A DNA stretch of 10,109 nt from Burkholderiaceae bacterium (GCA_029864165.1 JAOTTZ010000034.1:1-10109); one strand, 5' to 3'. Counted from the first letter of the stretch, positions 1 through 7,173 are shown. Made by a program: numbers and translations. The notes: generated from the letters alone by a model not told the origin.

Positions 1-3000
1 TGCAGTATCGATAGGGCCCGGATCTTCACCGGGCGTCAACTCGATACCCATGCGCCGCACAATCTCGGTGCGCACGGCGAGTGATTTCAGTGCCGCCGTA
101 TCTTGCTCGGCGGCGTAGGCTGGCGGGACAACCAGCTGCAGCGCGGGTTTTTCTTGCAGCGCGCGCGCGACCGTTTCGAGCTTCTGGCGTTCCGGCGGCG
201 CGATCACGTCGCTTCCGGGCTCGAAAGCTATCGCGCCAATCTTCTCGTCGCCGGCACCGAACAACGCACCGAGCGCCCTGAAGGGAGCCGTGACGATGCC
301 GCCCAGAAGGTTACCGACCGCCTTGCCGATCACGGCCCCGTAATCGAAGCTCGGATCGTCCAGGTCGCCGCCGATCGGCAACCCGATATCGATCACGCCC
401 TGCGAATCCTTCAGGATCGCGATCGCGAGTTCGAGCGGCAGGTCCAGCGCGCCGGGGCTCTCGACCTTCTTGCCCAGCTCGACCTGTTTGAGCACGATCT
501 TGTTTTCGCCCCGTAGCTTGCCGTCCCTGACCTTGTACTGAAGGTCCAGCGCGAGCCGTCCGGCGGCGATCTCGTAGCCGGCGAACTTCGCGACGTAGGG
601 CGACAGCGAGGTCATCTCCAGGTTGCGAAACGTCATGTCGATTTCGGTGAACTGCTCGGGGTGATGCAGTCTGATCTGACCGCGTATCTTCGCAGAACCG
701 TATTTGTCGACCCGCGCGTCGAGCTGCAGCTTCGCGCTACGGCTCGCGTCGGTGCCCAGGCCGCTGATCACACCGTTGAGTTCATGCATCCGCGCCCCGA
801 ACTGTGGGCGCAGGCTCAAGTCTGCGAACTCGAGCTCACCGCCGGACACGCGTACGCGCGCAACCGTGACCGGGAATGGGTTCTTGTCGGACTCGGGTTC
901 AGGCTCACTGCCGCTGGCACCTGATACGGTCGCAGACTCCTGCGGCTTCTTCAACACGTCCGTCAGATTCACCGATTGGTCGGCTGCAATGACCAATCGG
1001 GCGGACGGCCCGTCGATACGCAACTCGCCGATGTCGACGCGGTTGGGCTCCAAGGTCAACACGACATCGCCCGAGGCAGCCGATTTCCAGGCGAGAAAAG
1101 GCCGTTTGGGTTTGACTTCTTCCAGCAACAATCCATCGACTGCAATACGGCCCTTGTAAGCGAGCATTGCGCCAGCGCGAGCGTCGGGGTCGTAACGCAG
1201 CCGCCCATTGGCCGACGCTGTCGCCGACGCGAGTCGCAGCGCCGCGAGTTCCGAAAGATAGGTCTGCGCCGGCACCAGTGAAACCGCGCTCAATTTGACC
1301 TCCAGGTCTGACGTCCCGTTGTCGACGCGGATGCTTCCTTGGGCCCCGATCTGCCCGCCGCTGGCGACCCGCGCCTGGAAGTCGACCTTCATCGGTGCTT
1401 CTGCCCCAGTGTCGAGGCCTGTGACGCTGGCGCGCATCGCCTCAAGCCCTATTGCAAGCGCGGGCGATCTGCGCCTATCTTCAAACCCGATCGCAAAGTC
1501 GGCGAGTTCTGCCGATTCGAGGCTGATGCGCCACGCTGCCGCGGGCGCCTGCGTGTCCGCCAGCGCAGTCACAGGACCAGGCAACGGCGTAGCAAGCTCG
1601 GCCGGCAACGGCGCGGACACCGCGTTGACCAAACTCAGCCAGTTGAGTTGTCCTTGCGCGTCGAATGATGTCTTGACCACCCCCGCGGTCAGGGCCAGCT
1701 GCTGGGCTGTGACCGCCCTATCTTTCAGGCTTAGCGCGCCGCCAACCAGCGTCGCGGTGCCGAGCCGCAGGAGTTCGGTGGCGTCGGCGGGGCTGCGAAC
1801 GACCACGTCCGATAACGTCGCCGTCAGACCATCGCCGGCAACATCAATCGGGCCGTCGGGCAGCGCGAGCGTCAAGGACTGTGCGCCCATACTAGCCTGC
1901 GAGACGCGCGCCAATTCAGGTGCTGCGCCCTGCTCGACGAGATTGCTGGATGCAAGTTCAAGCACGACGTCCGTGACCGATAGCTTGGGATGGTCGAGTT
2001 TGACCCGCGTGCCTTGAGGCCCGACCTCGGCGGTAGCGGACATGCTGAGCCCGATCGCAGCGACTTTCGCGCTGCGACGGCGCGCTGTGTCGGAGAACGT
2101 GAACGCGATCTCCGAAGATTCGGCGTTCGCCACCGATACTCGCCAAGCACCCGGCTCAGACACCGGTAACGCTGTTGCCGACGTCTGCCCATTCGACTTC
2201 GCTACCGCAGGTACGCGCGCAATCTTCGCCCAGTCGAGTTGACCGTGCTCGTCCAGCACCGCGGCGACATTGCCCTTGGCGATCCGCAAGCTGGCAAACG
2301 TCGCTTCACGCCGGTCGAGATCGATACGCCCCTGCTTGATCGCAAGTGATTGAATGGCAGCCATCGAACGGCTCGCGCCGTGAGCTTTGACCGAAAGCGC
2401 CGTGACGTCAAGGTCGAGTTCCTGTGCGGCCCCGGAGACCCCGCCGCTGCTATCGACCGCAAAGGCGAACTTTGCGGTGAAATCGATCTGCCCGGTCAGC
2501 GAGTCGAGCACAACCACCCGTGACAGACTCTTCACCAGTGTCGTCACTTGGAGCCCGCTCAACGTCAACTTGCCGGCAGCGACGATAGGGTTCAGCGCAA
2601 AGTCGCCGTCCGTTTCAAGTGTTTCGCCGGCAGCTGTCCGCGCCGATATCCGGTAGCGGGCCTTCTGCGCAGGCAGGGTAGAAAGATTGTCGATCTCGAT
2701 CTGCAGCGGCGCGATCCGCGCAATCAGCGGCTCGGCCAACAACTGGTCTGAATACTCGACGTCCGCGCCAGCCAGCACAACGCGATCCACAATCACCCGC
2801 GGCAACGCGCCGGATTCGGTTGTGTCCTCGTTGCTGCCCAGGCGGTCCAGCAGCGCACTGAAGTTGTGATGGCCGTCCTTGTCGAGTGCGATGCGAAGGA
2901 CTGGTGCGTCGAGTCTCGCCTCAGAAAAAGTCCAGGCACGATCGATGACGCTGCGCAGCTCGAAGTTGACGGTCATCCGCTTAAACGCCATCATAGGCTT

Positions 3001-3234
3001 ATCGTTTGAGCCGAACAGCGCGAGATCGCCGATTTCAAGTTTAAAGGCAAGGGGATTGAAACGCACCTGCCTGACGCTGATGCGGTGACCGAGCTGTTCT
3101 GACACCCTGGTCTCGATCTGCCACTTGGCGACAGCCGGGAGCACGAAGAACCCGCTCACCAGATACAGCACGAACAGACACACGGCCGTGATGGTGGCCG
3201 CGCTGAACAGTATCCGTTGCAATGTGTTTGGCAT
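1..3234 (-). CDS. DUF748-domain (AsmA-like) periplasmic protein, C-terminus cut by window edge
   Basis: The minus-strand frame is open from an ATG at 3234 to the window edge (1078 codons, no stop), so the 3' end is missing. Residues 8-32 form one hydrophobic segment (ILFSAATITAVCLFVLYLV and following), which suggests an inner-membrane anchor with the rest in the periplasm. Residues about 50-110 carry the DUF748/AsmA-type start (RISVRQVRFNPLAFKLEIGD, then APVLRIALDKDGHHNFSALL). The C-terminal part has the family signature: SPYVAKFAGYEIAAG near 880-895, GENKIVLKQVELG near 905-918, LKDSQGVIDIGLPIGGDLDDP near 940-960, and AFEPGSDVI near 1010. DUF748 proteins are large AsmA-related envelope proteins; a role in envelope assembly or lipid transport is proposed by relation only. 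Two similar internal modules lie at about 320-398 and 519-598. No clear Shine-Dalgarno precedes the chosen start. An in-frame ATG at 3291 would add 19 residues, but the chosen start puts the membrane segment at the usual distance. Confidence 0.9.
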   Translation of the reverse strand, partial: MPNTLQRILFSAATITAVCLFVLYLVSGFFVLPAVAKWQIETRVSEQLGHRISVRQVRFNPLAFKLEIGDLALFGSNDKPMMAFKRMTVNFELRSVIDRAWTFSEARLDAPVLRIALDKDGHHNFSALLDRLGSNEDTTESGALPRVIVDRVVLAGADVEYSDQLLAEPLIARIAPLQIEIDNLSTLPAQKARYRISARTAAGETLETDGDFALNPIVAAGKLTLSGLQVTTLVKSLSRVVVLDSLTGQIDFTAKFAFAVDSSGGVSGAAQELDLDVTALSVKAHGASRSMAAIQSLAIKQGRIDLDRREATFASLRIAKGNVAAVLDEHGQLDWAKIARVPAVAKSNGQTSATALPVSEPGAWRVSVANAESSEIAFTFSDTARRRSAKVAAIGLSMSATAEVGPQGTRVKLDHPKLSVTDVVLELASSNLVEQGAAPELARVSQASMGAQSLTLALPDGPIDVAGDGLTATLSDVVVRSPADATELLRLGTATLVGGALSLKDRAVTAQQLALTAGVVKTSFDAQGQLNWLSLVNAVSAPLPAELATPLPGPVTALADTQAPAAAWRISLESAELADFAIGFEDRRRSPALAIGLEAMRASVTGLDTGAEAPMKVDFQARVASGGQIGAQGSIRVDNGTSDLEVKLSAVSLVPAQTYLSELAALRLASATASANGRLRYDPDARAGAMLAYKGRIAVDGLLLEEVKPKRPFLAWKSAASGDVVLTLEPNRVDIGELRIDGPSARLVIAADQSVNLTDVLKKPQESATVSGASGSEPEPESDKNPFPVTVARVRVSGGELEFADLSLRPQFGARMHELNGVISGLGTDASRSAKLQLDARVDKYGSAKIRGQIRLHHPEQFTEIDMTFRNLEMTSLSPYVAKFAGYEIAAGRLALDLQYKVRDGKLRGENKIVLKQVELGKKVESPGALDLPLELAIAILKDSQGVIDIGLPIGGDLDDPSFDYGAVIGKAVGNLLGGIVTAPFRALGALFGAGDEKIGAIAFEPGSDVIAPPERQKLETVARALQEKPALQLVVPPAYAAEQDTAALKSLAVRTEIVRRMGIELTPGEDPGPIDTA

Positions 3235-3321
3235 AATCGGCGCATTTGCAGCGCAGTCGATGACCTGGGTCGCAGCCGACGCGCGCCGCATCGTGTGGGT
3301 CTGTCGGGACCCGTCGCGGTG

Positions 3322-3330
3322 CAGTGTAGA
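3322..3330 (-). promoter_or_regulatory. Candidate -10 element for the DUF748 gene
   Basis: Read on the minus strand this is TCTACACTG, containing TACACT, a plausible sigma-70 -10 hexamer. It would give a leader of about 80 bases before the ATG at 3234. No good -35 hexamer lies 16-18 bases upstream, so the call is weak. The same nine bases occur on the plus strand at 3522-3530, facing the DUF481 gene. Confidence 0.25.
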
Positions 3331-3363
3331 CCCTGCGCCCGAACCTGGCTCAGCACAGGGTCT
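3328..3363. repeat. Inverted repeat with 8-base perfect arms
   Basis: AGACCCTG at 3328-3335 is matched by CAGGGTCT at 3356-3363, with 20 bases between the arms. The left arm touches the candidate -10 element of the DUF748 gene. The long spacing suits a pair of protein-binding half sites as well as a weak hairpin. No known regulator motif is recognised. Confidence 0.35.
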
Positions 3364-3521
3364 TTACTACGTCACCATAGTCTTCTCGTCATATCGCGCA
3401 CCTGTTGTAAATCTTCGGTGTTGGCAATGCGACGACTGAAGTCGCCGCTCGCACCTCGGTACGTCAACATCCGACCAAGCGGCCAGAAGATTGCCGACTC
3501 GGCATGCTGCTGACCAACCCT

Positions 3522-3530
3522 TCTACACTG
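3522..3530 (+). promoter_or_regulatory. Candidate -10 element for the DUF481 gene
   Basis: TCTACACTG contains TACACT as a possible -10 hexamer, which would leave a leader of roughly 95 bases before the ATG at 3630. The -35 position holds no good match to TTGACA. The support is its position upstream of the gene and the identical copy in opposite orientation 200 bases away. Confidence 0.25.
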
Positions 3531-3629
3531 TCTCGGGTGTCAAACAGATCGATCGACTCAACGCCGCAGCTCTCGGTAGGAGCCGGGTGCGAGTCGCTGT
3601 ACTGCCAATAACCTTTCAGGAGAATCCAC

Positions 3630-4658
3630 ATGCGCACGCGCCGCTCCGCCCTCGTTTTCATCGCCGCCCTACTGAGCGCTACCGGACCGCCCGGCTTAGC
3701 GGACGAAATCCGGCTCGTCAACGGCGATCGCCTAACCGGGACAACGGTGCGCAAGGCGGGCGACGAGTTGGTATTCCAGACCGACTATGCCGGCGAGTTG
3801 AAGATAAAGTGGTCCGAAGTCGTTTCGCTGGTGACCTCGGCCGCAGTGACGGTCTTGCTCGCCGACGACACGACCGTGACCGGGCTCGCACTCGACGCGG
3901 GCGATGGTCGGGTCAGGATTAATGCCGGTGATGTGCTCGAAACCGCACCGCTACCGCTGAACAGGGTGGCCTACATCAATCCACCGCCTGAAGTTACAGG
4001 GCGAGGCGTCCGCCTGCAGCGCAGCGTGAACATAGGCGCCAGCGCCAACCGCGGCAATACCGAGAACAACCGCGTGCACGTTGACGCCGAGGTCGTGGCG
4101 CGAACCCGCAGCAACCGCTACACGGCAGGGGCGATCCTCGACCGTGCCAAGGAAGGAGGTATCGAGACACGCTCTAGTTCGCTCGCCTACATGAAGTACG
4201 ACCACTTCCTAGACGACAAGTGGTACGCCTACGCAAACGGCACGTTCAACAAGGACCGCTTCAAAGACCTGAATCTGAGAACTACCCTTGGCGTGGGCGC
4301 GGGATATCAGTTCTGGGAGAGCGAGCAGACCAACCTGTCTTTGGAGGGGGGCCTGAACTACGTCAACAGCGACTACGAATTGAGCCCAGACGAAAGCGAC
4401 CCGGCAGCGCGTTGGTCGCTCAAGTTCGATCACTTTGCATTCGGCAACCGGTTGCAATTCTTCCACTTCCACGAATTGCTGGTGGATATACGCGAGTCGC
4501 GCCGCACCTTGTTGCGCACGCAAACTGGCTTGCGTATGCCGCTCGGCGCCGGGGTTGCGGCCTCGCTACAAGTTAACGCCGACTATGAGAACGTTCCCGC
4601 GCCTGGCCGGGCTAAGCTCGACCGTAACTATCTGCTCAACCTGGGCTATCGCTGGTAA
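3630..4658 (+). CDS. DUF481-family outer-membrane beta-barrel protein
   Basis: This 342-residue protein starts at an ATG seven bases after a good Shine-Dalgarno (AGGAGA, 3618-3623). Residues 1-24 form a signal peptide: basic RTRR, a hydrophobic core, and a likely cleavage after GLA24. Residues about 25-118 hold two similar beta-rich units (EIRLVNGDRLTGTTV and TVLLADDTTVTGLAL), an N-terminal domain often seen ahead of DUF481. Residues about 128-342 form the barrel, with alternating polar and apolar strands, the internal GVGAGYQFWE and LSLEGGLNYV motifs, and a final strand YLLNLGYRW. The terminal aromatic residue fits the signal read by the outer-membrane assembly machinery, although it is Trp rather than the more common Phe. 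The family is related to E. coli YdiY; its biochemical role is not established. It is transcribed away from the DUF748 envelope gene and is separated from the downstream FIST gene by a palindrome, so it is probably its own transcription unit. Confidence 0.9.
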   Translation: MRTRRSALVFIAALLSATGPPGLADEIRLVNGDRLTGTTVRKAGDELVFQTDYAGELKIKWSEVVSLVTSAAVTVLLADDTTVTGLALDAGDGRVRINAGDVLETAPLPLNRVAYINPPPEVTGRGVRLQRSVNIGASANRGNTENNRVHVDAEVVARTRSNRYTAGAILDRAKEGGIETRSSSLAYMKYDHFLDDKWYAYANGTFNKDRFKDLNLRTTLGVGAGYQFWESEQTNLSLEGGLNYVNSDYELSPDESDPAARWSLKFDHFAFGNRLQFFHFHELLVDIRESRRTLLRTQTGLRMPLGAGVAASLQVNADYENVPAPGRAKLDRNYLLNLGYRW

Positions 4659-4720
4659 CGGCTGCCCAATCACTGCGGCCTGGCGAGAGACCGCCGCGCC
4701 CACGAACAGATCTCCGCTAT

Positions 4721-4745
4721 CGGGCCGGCCTACAGGGCCGGCCCG
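4721..4745. terminator. Perfect GC-rich palindrome, possible terminator of the DUF481 gene
   Basis: CGGGCCGGCC at 4721-4730 and GGCCGGCCCG at 4736-4745 form a perfect 10-base-pair stem around the five-base loop TACAG. It starts 63 bases after the DUF481 stop. No T-run follows on either strand, so it is not a classic intrinsic terminator. It could be a strong RNA hairpin that limits readthrough into the FIST unit or protects the upstream 3' end, or a copy of a dispersed intergenic palindrome. Confidence 0.5.
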
Positions 4746-4773
4746 CAGCAGGCGTCCGTTAACGCCGCAGAGG

Positions 4774-4780
4774 TTACACT
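4774..4780 (+). promoter_or_regulatory. Candidate -10 element for the FIST-GGDEF unit
   Basis: TTACACT lies between the palindrome and the FIST gene and would give a leader of about 45 bases. A short dyad (CGTTAACG, 4757-4764) sits just upstream, where a -35 element or operator could be. The -35 match is poor, so this rests on position and the TACACT hexamer, which is shared with the two other candidate promoters in the window. Confidence 0.22.
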
Positions 4781-4832
4781 TGGACAACAAACCGCCGAGC
4801 ATGCGGCGCCTCTAGCGCGAAGATGTATCAAA

Positions 4833-5975
4833 ATGCTGCTGTCCACTTTTGTTTACAGCCAAGCGGGAGGCTGGCCCAACCCCCACCCCGTACATCTCGA
4901 TGGGCCCAACACCTTGGTGCTGGCCTTTGGCGCCAGCGAGTTTGCCGACGATCCGCGTCCATTCGAAGAGTTAGCGTTATCCTTTCCTCGATCTATTCGG
5001 ATCGGATGCTCCACGGCGGGTGAGATTTACGGTCGACGCGTCAGCGATGCCAGCATCGTGGTCGCAGTAGCGAAGTTCGAGCACACGCAATTGCGGCTTG
5101 CCAGTTCTCAAGTCGCATGCCCAACAGATTCTGAAGTGGCCGGCGAGCAACTCGCACAGCAGCTGGTCGGCGACAAGCTGCAAACGGTATTTTTGCTGTC
5201 TGACGGTTTGTGCATCAACGGTACGACGCTGGTGCGTGGTTTGGTTCGCCACTTGCCGGAGGGCGTCACGGTAACGGGTGGCCTGGCTGGTGATGGCGAA
5301 AGTTTTTCAAGGACTTGGGTACTGGCTGACGACCTGCCATTGAACGGGCGCGTCTGCGCGGTCGGCCTGTACGGCGCTCGGTTGCATCTGGGTCTGGGTT
5401 GCAACGGGGGGTGGTCAGACTTCGGGCCGGAGCGACGCATCACACGCTCTGAGGGCAATGTGCTGTATGAGCTCGACGGTATGCCCGCGCTGGATCTCTA
5501 CAAATTGTATCTCGGCGAGCTGTCCTCGGGCCTGCCCGGCACAGCCCTGCTGTTCCCGCTGTCTATTCGTCGCCAAACTGGTGCGGGCCCTTCGATAGTG
5601 CGAACGATACTCGGCGTCAATGAAGGCCGCAAAGCACTCACTTTTGCCGGTGACATGCCCCAAGGTGCGATTGCGCGCTTGATGCGCGCTAACAGCGAGC
5701 GGCTGATCGCCAGCGCCGAGCACGCGGGTTCTACGGCTGCGAATGGATTGGCCCAGGAGGGTGACTCGCTGGTGGTCTCTATCAGCTGCTTCGGTAGGCG
5801 ACTCATGCTGCGCGAGCGCACAGAGGAGGAAGTCGAAGCCGTGCTCGACGCCATGCCGTCGGGTGCTCAGCAAGTCGGCTTCTACTCTTATGGCGAAGTT
5901 TCTCCCCTTTTGACCGGCGGCGTCAGCGAATTGCACAACCAGACCATGACCGTTACGACCCTGAGCGAAGCATGA
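4833..5975 (+). CDS. FIST-domain sensor protein (NosP-like candidate)
   Basis: This 380-residue protein spans both halves of a FIST sensor. The N-terminal FIST domain covers about residues 25-200 and includes IGCSTAGEI (57-65), the hydrophobic strand VFLLSDG and TVTGGLAGDG (146-155). The FIST_C part covers about 205-365 and includes EGNVLYELDGMPALDLYKLYLG (207-228, a family hallmark) and GFYSYGEVSP (349-358), followed by ELHNQTMTV. There is no signal peptide or membrane segment, so it is expected in the cytoplasm. FIST proteins sense small ligands; the NosP branch binds haem and nitric oxide and controls an adjacent kinase or c-di-GMP enzyme. Here the next gene, three bases on, is a diguanylate cyclase, which fits that arrangement. 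Whether this protein binds haem cannot be read from the sequence; H84, H185 and H368 are possible ligands to test. The start has only a weak GAAGA-like ribosome site (4819-4823), and no alternative in-frame start is visible nearby upstream. Confidence 0.9.
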   Translation: MLLSTFVYSQAGGWPNPHPVHLDGPNTLVLAFGASEFADDPRPFEELALSFPRSIRIGCSTAGEIYGRRVSDASIVVAVAKFEHTQLRLASSQVACPTDSEVAGEQLAQQLVGDKLQTVFLLSDGLCINGTTLVRGLVRHLPEGVTVTGGLAGDGESFSRTWVLADDLPLNGRVCAVGLYGARLHLGLGCNGGWSDFGPERRITRSEGNVLYELDGMPALDLYKLYLGELSSGLPGTALLFPLSIRRQTGAGPSIVRTILGVNEGRKALTFAGDMPQGAIARLMRANSERLIASAEHAGSTAANGLAQEGDSLVVSISCFGRRLMLRERTEEEVEAVLDAMPSGAQQVGFYSYGEVSPLLTGGVSELHNQTMTVTTLSEA

Positions 5976-5978
5976 AAC

Positions 5979-7109
5979 ATGAACGCGGATATACATCCCC
6001 TGCTGCTGCGCCAACTGCGCAAACTAGGGCTTGACGCCTCCAGCGACCCACCGTGCGGCGCGTCTTGGGCGCAACTGCTGGAACGGGTGAGCCGCGCTTA
6101 CATCGACGCCGACCAAGACCGCTACCTGATGGATCGGTCGCAAGAACTCTCGTCGCACGAGATGGCGGCACTGAACGCCGCGCTACAGGCCAGCCAAAGG
6201 CGGCTAGCCAGCTTGGTGTCGCTGTCGTCCGACTGGATTTGGGAGCAAGATGCACAGGGGCACTTCACGTACTTTTCCGATCAGATTCGAAACAACTCGA
6301 GTCTCGTACCATCGGTGCTGCTGGGCGCACGTTTAACCGTTTGCAGCACTATCGACGCCACGCCAGACGCGATGAAGGCGCTGGATCTCAGCATGCAAGC
6401 ACGCCAGCCGTTTTGCGACTTCACTTTTAGCGTGCGCACACCCGAAGGCTGGAAACGCTACATGCGTATCACTGGTGAACCTATCTTTGAGGGCGACACG
6501 TTCAAGGGTTACCTCGGCGTTGGCAGCGATGTCACGCAGACCATGCTGGCCGAACTTCAATTTCAGCGCTTGGCGCTTTACGACGGATTGACCGAGCTCC
6601 CCAACCGCGTCATGCTCATGGACGAGTTGGACCGCGCCCTTAAGCGCAGCCGCCGTCATGGCGGTGGGTTTGCGGTTTTCTTCATCGACTTGGACCACTT
6701 CAAGCGCGTCAATGACTCACTGGGACACGCAGCCGGCGACCAGCTGCTCAAGCAAGTGGCGGCGCGCTTGCGACCCCTGCTTCGCGAAGCCGATATGCTG
6801 GCCAGGCTGGGTGGCGACGAGTTTGTGCTGCTGGTCGAAGGCTGCATCAATCCGGCTGAGCTGTCGCAGATGGCCAAGCGCGCGCTGGCCGCAATCGCCG
6901 AACCACTGTCCGTTGATTCATATGGCATGCAAGTGTCGGCGAGCATCGGCATCGGCGTCTACCCGACCGACGGCCATGACGCTGCGCGCCTGCTCAAAAG
7001 TGCCGACACCGCGATGTACCTTGCAAAAAAGCAAGGCAGAAACACCTTCCGCTACCACACCGCGGAGCTTGCCGCACGCACCGCGAGAGACTTTGCGCTA
7101 GAGCGGTGA
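5979..7109 (+). CDS. PAS-GGDEF diguanylate cyclase, partner of the FIST protein
   Basis: This 376-residue cytoplasmic protein is predicted to make c-di-GMP from two GTP. Residues 1-75 are a helical segment (HPLLLRQLRKLGL, then ERVSRAYIDADQDRYLMDRS) of the kind found at the start of FIST-linked hybrid histidine kinases; it may be the docking part. A PAS domain follows at about 77-190 (SSDWIWEQDAQGHFTYFS to GYLGVGSDVT), then the GGDEF domain at about 196-360. The catalytic site looks intact: metal-binding D237 in FIDLDHFK, N245 in VNDSLGH, and GGDEF at 278-282. The inhibitory I-site R269-x-x-D272 lies five residues before GGDEF, so product inhibition is expected. There is no EAL or HD-GYP domain and no membrane segment. 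The ATG lies three bases after the FIST stop and in the same frame (TGA AAC ATG). The preceding ribosome site is weak, and an ATGA overlaps the FIST stop, so translation is probably coupled to FIST. Confidence 0.93.
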   Translation: MNADIHPLLLRQLRKLGLDASSDPPCGASWAQLLERVSRAYIDADQDRYLMDRSQELSSHEMAALNAALQASQRRLASLVSLSSDWIWEQDAQGHFTYFSDQIRNNSSLVPSVLLGARLTVCSTIDATPDAMKALDLSMQARQPFCDFTFSVRTPEGWKRYMRITGEPIFEGDTFKGYLGVGSDVTQTMLAELQFQRLALYDGLTELPNRVMLMDELDRALKRSRRHGGGFAVFFIDLDHFKRVNDSLGHAAGDQLLKQVAARLRPLLREADMLARLGGDEFVLLVEGCINPAELSQMAKRALAAIAEPLSVDSYGMQVSASIGIGVYPTDGHDAARLLKSADTAMYLAKKQGRNTFRYHTAELAARTARDFALER

Positions 7110-7125
7110 GTGCGGCGGCTCCACT

Positions 7126-7149
7126 ACCGGCCGCCACGCCGCGGTCGGT
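7126..7149. terminator. Weak hairpin between the convergent cyclase and rpoC genes
   Basis: ACCGGCCG at 7126-7133 can pair with CGGTCGGT at 7142-7149 around an eight-base loop, with one G-U pair on the plus strand and one mismatch on the minus strand. It is the best stem in the 64-base gap where the two genes end against each other. Neither side is followed by a T-run, so termination may instead depend on Rho or on another element not recognised here. Confidence 0.25.
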
Positions 7150-7173
7150 GTCAAAAGCGGTGCAATCTGCGAG

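Larger units (their letters stand above)
3235..3629. other. Divergent intergenic region, 395 bases
   Basis: This stretch separates the leftward DUF748 gene from the rightward DUF481 gene. Short open frames cross it on both strands but none gives a recognisable protein or a convincing ribosome binding site. It contains an inverted repeat, two copies of a -10-like sequence facing the two genes, and a Shine-Dalgarno (AGGAGA, 3618-3623) for the DUF481 gene. I see no tRNA, riboswitch or small RNA that I can support. Confidence 0.7.

Noticed and set aside
1295..2017. 240-codon plus-strand open frame
   Set aside because: It lies wholly antisense to the DUF748 gene, its translation is Ser/Ala/Arg-rich without any family motif, and it is explained by the GC-rich codon use of the opposite strand.
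3433..3444. Small dyad CGACT-GA-AGTCG in the divergent intergenic region
   Set aside because: Five-base arms with a two-base centre are expected by chance at this base composition, and no promoter element is positioned by it.
3217..3513. 98-codon plus-strand open frame across the divergent intergenic region
   Set aside because: It begins inside the DUF748 gene on the opposite strand, has no ribosome site and is rich in Cys, Arg and Ser with no motif.
4823..4825. ATG as an alternative start for the FIST gene
   Set aside because: It is in a different frame from the FIST protein and leads to a 66-codon product with no similarity to a known family.
5415..6014. 199-codon minus-strand open frame
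   Set aside because: It is antisense to the FIST gene, whose motifs are clear, and its own translation shows no recognisable domain.
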